A model generated the notes under the pieces. The model worked only from the letters and a program-made list of their open reading frames with translations, did not search any database and was not told where the DNA came from. Below, one piece after another: positions 27,425 to 35,526 of a DNA stretch of 64,000 bases. Each line of letters begins with the position of its first letter. Position 1 is the first letter of the stretch. The stretch lies in assembly GCF_009900715.1 (NCBI RefSeq), contig NZ_JAAAJC010000004.1, positions 159,943 to 223,942 of the forward strand, written 5' to 3'. The DNA is from Halococcus salsus. GTDB taxonomy: Archaea > Halobacteriota > Halobacteria > Halobacteriales > Halococcaceae. Both the position numbers and the translations under genes were made by a program.

Positions 27425-27670
27425 ATGCAAACGAGAGACCGCACCCGCAACCGCCCCGCGACAGCCACATACCTCCCCAGCCGACTGCGCTCCTCGATCG
27501 CTCGGCTCACGGCTCACTTCGTTCGCCGTTCGCGCGTTCGGTGGTGTTCACTTCGTTCACACCACCCATCGCTCCTTGCGGTGCTCATCCCTCGTACAGT
27601 GCTCGCGGTCGGTGCTCACTGTCGTTCGCACACGACCGCGAGCGCGCGCCACCGCGGACCGTGAAGCTGA
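27425..27670 (+). repeat. Palindrome-rich intergenic element of a second type
   Basis: This occupies most of the 368-base gap between the DUF5809-type gene and the DUF2298 gene. It contains GGTGGTGT (27541-27548) paired with ACACCACC (27560-27567), and an 11-bp perfect repeat GCTCGCGGTCG (27601-27611) with CGACCGCGAGC (27633-27643), preceded by ACCGCACCCGCAACCGC and CCTCCCCAGCCGACTGCGC. It looks like a haloarchaeal intergenic repeat, different from copies A-C. The rest of the gap holds no gene I can support. Confidence 0.45.
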
Positions 27671-27701
27671 AGATTTCGATGTGGAGATACGAACCGGGAC
27701 C

Positions 27702-30074
27702 TCAGGCCGAGAGTTGGTCCTGATTCACGCGGTAGATCGTCACCGCGTCCCACCGTTTTTCGACGCTGACGCCGTCGAGGCCGCTGAAGTCCACGTCACC
27801 GTAGGCGAGGCGTTCGTTCGGGCCGACGTAGATGTAGCGGACGTCGTACTCGTCGAGGAGCCGGGCCCGTTGGGCGGGGGTACCCTCGTAGATGGTCCGG
27901 ACGTCGTCGACCCGCTCGAAGTAGGCCGCCTCGCCGCGGTAGCCGACCTCGTGGTCCCAGCCGACGACCGTCGGGACCCCGGTGAGGCTCGACGGCGCGT
28001 TGACCCAGTGGTAGTCCGTGAGCGCCTCCTCGTCGTTGCAGTAGCACGACGGCACCGAGACGATGGTCGGCTGGCCCGGGCGGGCGTCGAGCCACTCGAT
28101 CGCGTCGGCCTCCTCGGGGTGAGTGGTCGAGACGAACGCCAGCGCGTCGATCGTCGGGTCGTCGACCTGCGAGACGCTCTCGGTGCTCGTGAAGTGAGCC
28201 GTGAGTGCGAACGCACCGTAGACCGACGCCAGGACGACGACGAGGCCGACCAGAACGCGGCCCGCGAGTCGCCAGCGCCCCGTCAGCGCCTCGCGGGCGG
28301 CCGTCGCGTCGGGGCGGTGGGCGTCGACGAGCCACGCACCGACCGCGCCCGCCGCGACCGCGAACAGCATCCAGACCTGGGCGTAGGTCTTGAAGACGGT
28401 GTTGAGCCGGCCCGGCCCCGCGTTGCCCTGGATGTAGACGAACTCCACGAGCAGGAGGACCCCGACTCCGGCCACGATCAGCACCGTCTCGAAGCCGACC
28501 GCGGGGAGTGGGTCGGCATCGGTCCGAACGCCGCCGTCGGACTCCGTCGGTCGGCGGTCGTCCGTGACGGTCGACGACGGGGACCGTCCGGTGTCGTGCC
28601 GGTGGACGAGCACCAACCAGCCGACGACGAGGAGCGGGGCGAGGAGCGCGAGCGCGGCGGCGTCGGCGAGCCACGCCACCGCGACCAGCCCGAGGATCCC
28701 GACGAGCACGGCCTGCGTGGTGGCCGTATCGAGCAGCCGTCGCCCGCGGTCGAGGAGGTAGGGGACGAACAGCGCGAGGAACGCGCCGTGGACGAGGAGG
28801 AGCGCGCCGAGCGGGCTGCGGTCCGGGAGGAACGCGACCGCGCGACCGCTGGCGGAGTCGAGCCAGAACGGAAACGACCACGCGATGCCGACGACGAGGA
28901 CGACGGCCGCGACGACGAGCGCGACACCGGTTCGGAGTGCCTCGCGCTCGACTCGCGACCCACCCGTGGGGAGTCGGTCGCCGACCCGCGGGACCAGGGT
29001 TCGGGGATCGCTATCGGCGAACGTCATCGCGAGCCAGCCGACCCCGACTGAGGTGGGGAAGCTCCAGGTGTTGACCACCGTGAGGAGGCCGACGATTGGG
29101 GGCACGGCACCGAAGACGAGGAGCCGACGTCGGCGAAGCGCGGCTTCGGGGGTACGGTAGTAGGCGAACCAGCACGCGGCGGCGAGCAGCAGGAACGGCG
29201 TGCTCAGCATGTGGGCGTGGAGGTCGCCGTTGAGCCACGCGAACAGCGGGAACTCGTTGATCGCGCCCGGGATCACCCGGCTGGCGTCCCAGTAGCTGAA
29301 CGCGCCGGGCGACGCCGCGAGCCCGGCGAGTTCGACGTCGAGCCGAGCGGCGACGGCCTGCGCGAGCCCGTCGGGCAGGACGAGCAGCACGGCACGGCCG
29401 GGGGTTTCGAGGTTGCTGGCGAAGCCGACGAAGAAGGCCGCGAGCGCGCCCGCGACCGGGGCCGACCGACCGCGAGCCGCCGCGACCGCCCCCGCGAGAC
29501 CGTAGGCCGCCGTCACGACCGCTCCGAAGAAGCCCGCGAGCGCGAGGTTGTAGGCGTAGCGTGCGGGGGTGAACGTGACCTTCATCAGCAGCGCCGTCAG
29601 CAGGTGGCCGCCGTAGTAGTACTGGACGGGTTCGCCCGCGAACCAGAAGTCCTCCGGCGGGAGTGCCTGCGTCCGAAGCAGGGACTTGAGCAGCCCGAAG
29701 TCGAGGAACTTCTCGCCGCCGCTCGGGTGTACCGCGGGGTCGACGGCCCGGATCGCGACCACGAACAGGAACGCGCCCGCGAACACGACGACCGGTCCGA
29801 CGAAGCGGCGGAGCTCGAAGTCGGTGCGGTCGAGGCCGCGGAGCGAGAGTGCGGAGAGACCGACGAGGACGAGGAGGCCGGCGACGAGGCCCGCGTCGAG
29901 CGAGAGGTGGCCGACCCAGTAGGCCACGACGCCGACGACCGTGAGCGAGAGCGGGATCGAGAGCGTCGCCCCGCGGTCGGGGAACCCACGGAAGAGGCGG
30001 ACGGCGAGCGGGAGGGCGACCACCCCGAGACCGAGGAAGACGACGAGCCAGAGCGCCACCGGACCGTACTCCAT
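27702..30074 (-). CDS. DUF2298-family polytopic membrane protein
   Basis: 790 residues. The start MEYGPVALWLVVFLGLGVVALP at 30074 is chosen because the upstream in-frame stretch overlaps another gene. About 12-14 hydrophobic segments are spread over residues 1-640. The family motif GEKFLDFGLLKSLLRTQALPPEDFWFAGEPVQYYYGGHLL (about 120-160) is diagnostic, and a soluble C-terminus (about 660-790) has CYCNDEEALTDYHWVN and YEGTPAQRARLLDEYDVRYIYVG. These proteins resemble GT-C membrane glycosyltransferases. The divergent neighbour is a GT2 enzyme, supporting a role in surface glycan assembly. Confidence 0.88.
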   Translation of the reverse strand: MEYGPVALWLVVFLGLGVVALPLAVRLFRGFPDRGATLSIPLSLTVVGVVAYWVGHLSLDAGLVAGLLVLVGLSALSLRGLDRTDFELRRFVGPVVVFAGAFLFVVAIRAVDPAVHPSGGEKFLDFGLLKSLLRTQALPPEDFWFAGEPVQYYYGGHLLTALLMKVTFTPARYAYNLALAGFFGAVVTAAYGLAGAVAAARGRSAPVAGALAAFFVGFASNLETPGRAVLLVLPDGLAQAVAARLDVELAGLAASPGAFSYWDASRVIPGAINEFPLFAWLNGDLHAHMLSTPFLLLAAACWFAYYRTPEAALRRRRLLVFGAVPPIVGLLTVVNTWSFPTSVGVGWLAMTFADSDPRTLVPRVGDRLPTGGSRVEREALRTGVALVVAAVVLVVGIAWSFPFWLDSASGRAVAFLPDRSPLGALLLVHGAFLALFVPYLLDRGRRLLDTATTQAVLVGILGLVAVAWLADAAALALLAPLLVVGWLVLVHRHDTGRSPSSTVTDDRRPTESDGGVRTDADPLPAVGFETVLIVAGVGVLLLVEFVYIQGNAGPGRLNTVFKTYAQVWMLFAVAAGAVGAWLVDAHRPDATAAREALTGRWRLAGRVLVGLVVVLASVYGAFALTAHFTSTESVSQVDDPTIDALAFVSTTHPEEADAIEWLDARPGQPTIVSVPSCYCNDEEALTDYHWVNAPSSLTGVPTVVGWDHEVGYRGEAAYFERVDDVRTIYEGTPAQRARLLDEYDVRYIYVGPNERLAYGDVDFSGLDGVSVEKRWDAVTIYRVNQDQLSA

Positions 30075-30167
30075 AGCGACACCGGGGAACCGGCGTATAT
30101 CCGTCTTGTGGGATTCGGTCGTCCCCCGTTTCGAACCCCTTTTACCCGCGCCGTCGGTGCCTCCTGC

Positions 30168-30947
30168 ATGCAGCGGTCCGTCGGGGTCGTCGTGCCGGCC
30201 TACCGGCCCGACGTCGAGCGACTCGTCGAGTACGTCGATAGGATAGCCGAGCGGCTCTCGCCGGCGACGATCCGGGTCGAACTCGATGCCCCGCGCTCGG
30301 AGGTCGTCGCGGCGCTCGCCGACACGCCCGCGACGGTCGCCACGGCTCCCTATCGCCGCGGGAAGGGCCGCGCGATCACCGCCGGCTTCGAGGCGCTCGA
30401 CACCGACGTGCTCGCGTTCGCCGACGACGACGGCAGCACGCCCGCCGACTCGTTCGCGGCGGTGGTTCGACCGGTTGTGGAGGACGAGGCCGACCTCGCG
30501 GTCGGGTCGCGCCGCCATCCGGATTCGCCGATGGGCCACCACCGGACGTTCGGCCGACGGCGGCTGGGCGACGCGTTCGCGTGGCTCGCCCGCCGCCTCG
30601 TCGAGCCGAGCCTCTACGACTACCAGTGCGGCGCGAAGGCCGTCTCGCGGGCCGCGTGGAACGAACTCCGCGAACACCTCTACGAACCGGGCTTCGCCTG
30701 GGACGTCGAACTCGTCGCGATCGCGGGCGCGCTCGGCCAGCGCGTCGTCGAGGTTCCTGTCGAGTGGCACGACCAGCCCGACTCGACGGTCTCGCCGGTC
30801 GGCACCTCGCTCGCGCTCGCCCGCGGCGTGCTCGCCGCGCGGCATCGTGCGGGGCTGATCCACGAGAGTCGGCTCCACGGCGCGATCGACGCCCGGCGGG
30901 CCGAGCAGTCGAGGCTCGTCGAAACCCACGGACCGGACCGACCATGA
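30168..30947 (+). CDS. Family 2 glycosyltransferase
   Basis: 259 residues from ATG 30168. GT-A motifs are VGVVVPAYRP at the start, YRRGKGRAITAGFEAL, FADDDGS (the DxD site, about 85-91), and GSRRHPDSPMG followed by YDYQCGAKAVSR and WDVELVAIA. This matches dolichol-phosphate-sugar synthase-like enzymes that load a sugar onto a polyprenyl phosphate. No membrane helix follows the catalytic domain, but the next gene encodes a GtrA protein that could supply a membrane partner. The DUF2298 gene is divergent, 93 bases away. Confidence 0.88.
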   Translation: MQRSVGVVVPAYRPDVERLVEYVDRIAERLSPATIRVELDAPRSEVVAALADTPATVATAPYRRGKGRAITAGFEALDTDVLAFADDDGSTPADSFAAVVRPVVEDEADLAVGSRRHPDSPMGHHRTFGRRRLGDAFAWLARRLVEPSLYDYQCGAKAVSRAAWNELREHLYEPGFAWDVELVAIAGALGQRVVEVPVEWHDQPDSTVSPVGTSLALARGVLAARHRAGLIHESRLHGAIDARRAEQSRLVETHGPDRP

Positions 30948-30966
30948 CCCGCCGGGAGTCGCGGTC

Positions 30967-31482
30967 GTGAGCCCGTCCGGGCCGCTGACCGCCCTCCGAG
31001 CACGGCTCGATGGCGGCGGTCGGCTCTCCCAGCGCGCACTCGCGTTGCTGTCGGCGGTGCGGTTCGGGAAGTTCGTCTCGGTAGGCGTCGTCGGCGCGGT
31101 CTTCGACGTCACGACCTCGACGGTCCTCCGCGAGCTCGGGGTGTTCCCCGAACTCGCCGTCTTCATCGGTATCGAGGTCTCCATCGTCGTGATGTTCCTG
31201 CTGAACGACGTCTGGACGTTCTCGGGCGAGCGGACGGGTGGCGGGTTCGCACGCCTCCGACGGTTGGTGCGCTCGAACCTCGTCCGCACGGGTGGCATCC
31301 TCGTCCAGCTCGTGACCTTCCACGTGCTCTATCGGATCGTCGCGGTCCAGCTCACCCTCCTCGGGATCGACGGCTGGTTCGTGGTCTCGAAGCTCGGCGG
31401 GATCGGGCTCGGGATGGTCGTCAACTACGTCGCCGAGAGCCTGTTCACGTGGCGTGTTCACAGGGGCACCGAGGATAAGTGA
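30967..31482 (+). CDS. GtrA-family membrane protein
   Basis: 171 residues from GTG 30967. Four hydrophobic segments lie between about 35 and 165. RFGKFVSVGVVGAVFDVTTSTVLRELG at the start and LLNDVWTFSG in the middle are the classic GtrA signature (FxxVGxxxxxxD and N-x-x-W-T-F), and a second NYVAESLFTWRV motif closes the protein. GtrA proteins work with GT2 enzymes in moving or building lipid-linked sugars. It follows the GT2 gene by 19 bases, forming a likely operon. Confidence 0.9.
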   Translation: MSPSGPLTALRARLDGGGRLSQRALALLSAVRFGKFVSVGVVGAVFDVTTSTVLRELGVFPELAVFIGIEVSIVVMFLLNDVWTFSGERTGGGFARLRRLVRSNLVRTGGILVQLVTFHVLYRIVAVQLTLLGIDGWFVVSKLGGIGLGMVVNYVAESLFTWRVHRGTEDK

Positions 31483-31521
31483 ATCACAACCCTTAACCAG
31501 CAAACTCGGTTACGAAGAGAT

Positions 31522-31596
31522 AGCGGGATAGGATAGCCAGGAGATTCCGGCGGGCTCATAACCCGCAGACCGGTAGTTCAAATCTACCTCCCGCTA
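31522..31596 (+). tRNA. Initiator tRNA-Met (CAU anticodon)
   Basis: 75 bases. Acceptor AGCGGGA pairs with TCCCGCT, with an A-T first pair and discriminator A. The anticodon stem GCGGG/CCCGC gives the three G-C pairs expected of an initiator, with loop CTCATAA. The T-arm is GGTAG-TTCAAAT-CTACC. The A1-U72 pair and the GC-rich anticodon stem favour initiator over elongator tRNA. No CCA is encoded. Confidence 0.9.
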
Positions 31597-31599
31597 CGT

Positions 31600-31730
31600 T
31601 TCTCGAATCCAACTCATGAGCGAGGAGCGCCGCGACGAGCGAGTGCTGGATTCGAGAACGGGCGACGAGTAGATTTGAAGCAGACGACGAGCGACCAGCG
31701 GGAGTGACGTCGGCGTGGTTCAAATCTACC
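31600..31730 (+). repeat. Twin inverted repeats downstream of initiator tRNA-Met
   Basis: Two hairpin-forming repeats lie between the tRNA and repeat copy B. The first pairs TTCTCGAATCCA (31600-31611) with TGGATTCGAGAA (31647-31658), 12 of 12. The second pairs GTAGATTTGAA (31669-31679) with TTCAAATCTAC (31719-31729), 11 of 11. The right arm of the second, plus a C, repeats the tRNA T-loop and T-stem TTCAAATCTACC found at 31577-31588. This could be a processing or termination structure or the scar of an integration near the tRNA. Confidence 0.55.
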
Positions 31731-31734
31731 GGCC

Positions 31735-32040
31735 CCCACCTTTTGCTGCGCTCGTTCACTTCGTTCACTCGCTGGCAAAATGTGGATCAAAAGTCTCCTC
31801 CTTCCACCGGAAGAGCTTCGCTCTTCCGTGCTCTCGCTCGCCTTCGGCTCGCGAGAACTGCGGTCAGTCGTCGGCCCGCTCGCTCCCTTCGGTCGCTCGC
31901 GGTGCAACCACTAACCTTACCGCACCGCCACGCACAGCACCGCCGAAGCCCTCGCTCGTTTCACTCGCTCACCCTTCATCCACCAGGGCCGCATCCGTCA
32001 CCGCGACCGCACTGCGGCTACAGCCGCATCACCACTATCC
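31735..32040 (+). repeat. Intergenic repeat element, copy B
   Basis: The head stem CCACCTTTTGC (31736-31746) pairs with GCAAAATGTGG (31775-31785), followed by ATCAAAAG. Next come AACCACTAACC, CACAGCACCGCCGAAGCCCTCG and CTTCATCCACCAGGG (to 31988), then an ACCGC-rich tail. The order matches copies A and C. It fills the space between initiator tRNA-Met and the convergent DJ-1-like gene. An extra short inverted repeat (GGAAGAGC TTCG GCTCTTCC) lies near 31809-31828. No gene is supported here. Confidence 0.7.
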
Positions 32041-32063
32041 TTCCAATTCGGTGAAGTAGTCCG

Positions 32064-32756
32064 TCAGACCGACGCGTCGACACCCAACTCGTCGAGCAGT
32101 GTTTCCGCAGCGGCGGCCGACGACCCCGGTCCACGGGCGGTGACGAGGTCGCCGTCGACGGTCACACTGGTATCGGCATCGAGTTCGGCATCCCAGTTCC
32201 CGCCGGCGGTCTTCGCCTCGTCCTCAACCCAGTAGGGAAGCTTCCGCCCGTCGGGCATTCGATCCTGGTCGTCGACGATGCCCTCCTCCCACTCGTTCGG
32301 GAAGCCAGTCACGTCGCGGCCGTCGACGAGGAAGTCCTCGTCGTCGGTACGGGTGAATCCGAGCAGGCCGACCGCGTGACAGACCACGAGCGCCGTCCCG
32401 TCCTCGCCGGCGACCGCGTTCGCGAGCAGGTCGCGGGCGTGACGGTCCTGGTTGACGTCCCATTCGGTGCCGTGACCGCCGGGGAACACCACGGCGTCGT
32501 AGTCGGCGGCGTCGACCGACGCGACCGGGCTCGGGTCGTTGAGCCGTTCGTCCGTTTCGTCGACCTCGCGGACCCACGCCGCGGTCTCCTCGCCGACCTC
32601 CTCGGGGTCGGCCGAGCGCTCGTCCATGACCGGTGGGTCGCCGCTCGGCGTCGCCACCGTCACCTCGACGCCCGCGTCGTCGAGCGTCGTGAGCGGTTCG
32701 ATACATTCCTCGCCCCAGTAGCCCTCCTCGCTGACGACGAACAGTGCGGTTGTCAT
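32064..32756 (-). CDS. DJ-1/PfpI (type 1 glutamine amidotransferase-like) protein
   Basis: 230 residues. The nucleophile elbow is ALVVCHAVGLLG with Cys near residue 119, and the preceding AVVFPGGHGTEWDVNQD supplies the family's acidic/His partner region. GCHAVG-type elbows occur in Hsp31-like DJ-1 proteins, which act as deglycases, glyoxalases or stress chaperones. A role against dicarbonyl or oxidative damage is plausible, but the substrate is unknown. It converges on repeat copy B and is 58 bases downstream of hpt. Confidence 0.85.
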   Translation of the reverse strand: MTTALFVVSEEGYWGEECIEPLTTLDDAGVEVTVATPSGDPPVMDERSADPEEVGEETAAWVREVDETDERLNDPSPVASVDAADYDAVVFPGGHGTEWDVNQDRHARDLLANAVAGEDGTALVVCHAVGLLGFTRTDDEDFLVDGRDVTGFPNEWEEGIVDDQDRMPDGRKLPYWVEDEAKTAGGNWDAELDADTSVTVDGDLVTARGPGSSAAAAETLLDELGVDASV

Positions 32757-32814
32757 CGCTACTGGCTACTCTCTCCGGACCGAAAAGCCCCGTGCCGTGC
32801 GGTCGAAGGTAGTT

Positions 32815-33381
32815 CTACCCGTCGCCCTGCGGGTCGACGATGACGACCTCGCCGTCCTCGACGTCGACGTTGATCAGCGTCTTCACGTTGTACTGGCCGT
32901 CCTCGAGTTCGTTGCCGCCGCCGACCTTCTTGATCACCGCGACGACGTCGGCGACCTCCGCGCCGATCTCCTCCAGTGCCCCGGTGATGCCCCGAAGGGT
33001 ACCGCCCGTCGAGAGCACGTCGTCGAGCAGGAGGACCTTGTCGCCCGGGTCGACGTCGTTGACGTACATCTCGTTCTCGGAGTAGCCCGTGACCTGCGAG
33101 AGCGCGACCTCGCCGTCGAGACCGTACTGGCGTTTCCTGACGACGACCAGCGGGATGTCGGTCATCAGCGAGACCGCCGTCGAGAGGTGGATCCCCATCG
33201 CCGCGGGCGTGACGATCTTGTCGACGTCGACGTCGGCCTTCCGGATGATCTTGATCACGATCTCGCGGAGGAGGCTGGGTTCGAGCATCGGCACGCCGTC
33301 GCTGATCGGGTGGACGAAGTAATGATAGCCGTCCTTTTCGATGATGGGTGCCTCACGCAGCGACTCCGCGAGCTGGTTCAT
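32815..33381 (-). CDS. hpt: Hypoxanthine/guanine phosphoribosyltransferase family protein
   Basis: 188 residues from the ATG of [25 protein letters not shown]; the frame is open further upstream but this is the conserved start. [16 protein letters not shown] is the PRPP-binding loop, and [14 protein letters not shown] and [13 protein letters not shown] are typical of archaeal Hpt/Apt-like proteins. The enzyme salvages purine bases with PRPP, though some haloarchaeal members prefer adenine. Confidence 0.9.
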   Translation of the reverse strand: MNQLAESLREAPIIEKDGYHYFVHPISDGVPMLEPSLLREIVIKIIRKADVDVDKIVTPAAMGIHLSTAVSLMTDIPLVVVRKRQYGLDGEVALSQVTGYSENEMYVNDVDPGDKVLLLDDVLSTGGTLRGITGALEEIGAEVADVVAVIKKVGGGNELEDGQYNVKTLINVDVEDGEVVIVDPQGDG

Positions 33382-33542
33382 GCTCCGGGTATAGCCAGTC
33401 GTCGCTAAAGCCTGACGGTCCATCCGGCGAACCCCCCTTTGGGGACGGCTCGACACGCTCGAAACCATCGAGACGGGACGACTCGTGAATAGTACCTAGT
33501 CGACCACAATAAACATATGTTCTGGAGCGCGTTGGTTCGAGC

Positions 33543-34322
33543 ATGTCTTCGTCGGATGATGTGAGAGGACCGATTCGTGTTCTTCACGTCGACGACGAAC
33601 CGGGCTTTTGCGAACTGGTCGGGCTGTTCCTCGAACGCGAACACGACGCGATCGAGGTGACGACGGCGACGAGCGCCGAGGCGGGGCTCGAACGGTTCGA
33701 CGCGGCCGACGAGCCCGTTGATTGCGTCGTGAGCGATTACGATATGCCGGGGATGAACGGGCTCGACTTCCTCGAACGCGTTCGGGAGTCGAACCCGGAC
33801 CTCCCGTTCGTACTGTTCACCGGGCGCGGCAGCGAGGAGATCGCGAGCGAGGCCATCACCGCCGGTGTCAACGAATACGTGGAGAAACGCCACGGCACCG
33901 AACAGTACGCCCTCCTCGCCAACCGTATCGACCACCTCGTCGGCGAGTACCGTGCCGAGCGCGAACTCGAAGCCACGAACGAACGGCTTCGGAAACTCTA
34001 CTCGGGGATCACCGACGCGGTCTTCGCCCTCGACACCGAACGGCGGTTCACCTACGTCAACGGCCGTGCCGAGGAGCTTCTCGGCCAGTCCGAGGAGGAA
34101 CTGGTCGGCGAGGCGGTCGAGGAGGAGTTCTCGGTACTCGCCAACACCAAGTTCGAGACGGAGGGCAAACGGGCCTACCGCGAGAACGAACCGGTCGAGT
34201 TCGAGGAGTACTATCCGCCGCGCGGCGCGTGGCATCGGGTTCGTGCGGTGCCGACCGACGACGGGCTAACGGTCCACCTCAGCGACGTCACCCAGCGGCG
34301 GGCACGCGAGCGAGCGGTATAG
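33543..34322 (+). CDS. Response regulator receiver with PAS domain
   Basis: 259 residues. The receiver (about 10-125) has the acidic pocket VLHVDDEP, the phospho-acceptor Asp in VVSDYDMPGMNGLDFL, Thr in LFTGRG and Lys in VEKRHG. A PAS domain (about 145-255) follows with YSGITDAVFALDTERRFTYVNGRAEELLG. Haloarchaeal proteins of this build usually continue into a histidine kinase; here the frame simply ends with a PAS C-cap. It may act by protein contact or be a shortened kinase. A CATATG-centred AT-rich promoter lies about 22-32 bases upstream. Confidence 0.88.
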   Translation: MSSSDDVRGPIRVLHVDDEPGFCELVGLFLEREHDAIEVTTATSAEAGLERFDAADEPVDCVVSDYDMPGMNGLDFLERVRESNPDLPFVLFTGRGSEEIASEAITAGVNEYVEKRHGTEQYALLANRIDHLVGEYRAERELEATNERLRKLYSGITDAVFALDTERRFTYVNGRAEELLGQSEEELVGEAVEEEFSVLANTKFETEGKRAYRENEPVEFEEYYPPRGAWHRVRAVPTDDGLTVHLSDVTQRRARERAV

Positions 34323-34392
34323 CGCCGGCAACGGCCCCCGAGCGAAGCCGACCGAGCGGGAACTTTTTGCGCCGAGCGTCCCAACCCGCGCT

Positions 34393-35457
34393 ATGGCACA
34401 GACGACCGAGCGGTACGGCGACTGGCCGCTCAAGCGGCTGATGACCGAGGTGGTCGGCTCGGGCCACAAGTCCGCCGACGACATGACCCGCGAGCAGGCG
34501 CGCGAGGCGTTCACCCGGATCCTCGACGGCGAACCCGACCACACCACCCTCGGGGCGTTCTGGCTCGCGAATCGCTGGAAGCGCAACACTCCCGAGGAGC
34601 TCGCGGCCTACATCGACGTGATGGCCGAGGAGTCGGTCGAGTTCGCCGCCCCCGACTGCGACCCCGTCGATTGCGGCGCGAACTACGATGGAAAAGGCCG
34701 TTCGGCGATCCTCGGGGTCGGTGCGGGCCTCGTGGCCGCCGCCGCCGGTACCCCCGTGGTCACCCACTCCGGCGACCGCGTCCCGACCCAGGAGCAGGAC
34801 GCCTACAAACACGTCCTCGACGAGCTGGGGGTTCGGACGGACCTGGCTCCCGAAGAAAGCGCCGAGATGGTCGACGAGACGGGGTTCGGCTTCTACTACC
34901 AGCCTAACTTCAACCCCGGCATCGACGCGATCTCGGAGCGCCGTGCGATGATGGGCGTCCGGACGTTCGTCAACACCATCGAGACCCTCGCGAACCCCGC
35001 GGAGGCGAGTGTGCATCTCGGGAGCTTCTATCACCTCCCCTACGCCAAGCGCATCATCGACACCTTCGCCGAGAGCGAGCACTACGAGGTGCCCCGCGTG
35101 GTGATGTTCCAGGGGATGGAGGGCTACGACGACATCCGGCCCGGTTCGACGACGGTCGCAGTCGGTGAGGACGGCGACCTCGACGACTTCGAGATCAAGA
35201 CCGCCGAGTACGGCATGGACTTCGACGCCGAGGACCTCGGGGTCGACGACGTGGCCGCCGACTCCGCGACCATCACCGAGGAGGTGCTCGCGGGCGAGCG
35301 CGACGACCAGTTCGCCGACGCGGTCGCGCTCAACGGCGCGTTCCGGATCTACGCCCGCGAGGACTGCGACTCGCTCGACGAGGGGCTCTCGACCGCGCGC
35401 GAGGTCATCGCCGACGGCAGCGCCGCGAGCGTGCTCGACGACCTCCGGGACGTCTGA
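34393..35457 (+). CDS. TrpD2-like anthranilate phosphoribosyltransferase family protein
   Basis: 354 residues. The family's helical N-domain (MTREQAREAFTRILDGEPDHTTLGAFWLANRWKRNTPEELAAY) precedes a phosphoribosyltransferase fold with DCGANYDGKGRSAILGVGAGLVAAAAGTPVVTHSGDRV. The GSGG-type PRPP loop of true TrpD is replaced, as in TrpD2/YbiB proteins, which bind nucleic acid rather than make tryptophan. No trp gene is adjacent, which supports a non-tryptophan role. It stands alone with a 70-base upstream gap. Confidence 0.82.
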   Translation: MAQTTERYGDWPLKRLMTEVVGSGHKSADDMTREQAREAFTRILDGEPDHTTLGAFWLANRWKRNTPEELAAYIDVMAEESVEFAAPDCDPVDCGANYDGKGRSAILGVGAGLVAAAAGTPVVTHSGDRVPTQEQDAYKHVLDELGVRTDLAPEESAEMVDETGFGFYYQPNFNPGIDAISERRAMMGVRTFVNTIETLANPAEASVHLGSFYHLPYAKRIIDTFAESEHYEVPRVVMFQGMEGYDDIRPGSTTVAVGEDGDLDDFEIKTAEYGMDFDAEDLGVDDVAADSATITEEVLAGERDDQFADAVALNGAFRIYAREDCDSLDEGLSTAREVIADGSAASVLDDLRDV

Positions 35458-35526
35458 GTTCGTCGACCGAGCGCCTCGATACCCGAAGTCGGCAGGGTTT
35501 TCCGCCGCGCGGTGTTTCCCCGAGGC

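Noticed and set aside
27702..31298. A 1198-residue frame for the DUF2298 gene
   Set aside because: The region beyond 30074 is antisense to the GT2 and GtrA genes and reads as Arg/Pro-rich shadow sequence; the conserved start is at 30074.
24001..31482. A complete surface-polysaccharide or N-glycosylation locus
   Set aside because: Only one nucleotidyltransferase, one GT2, one GtrA and a DUF2298 protein are present; there is no oligosaccharyltransferase (AglB), flippase or sugar-modifying set.
31500..32063. A CRISPR array, suggested by the repeated hairpins
   Set aside because: Repeats are not regularly spaced, no uniform direct repeat of 24-40 bases exists, and no cas genes are in the window.
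34393..35457. A tryptophan biosynthesis enzyme (TrpD)
   Set aside because: The PRPP and anthranilate motifs are those of the TrpD2 group, and no other trp gene is nearby.
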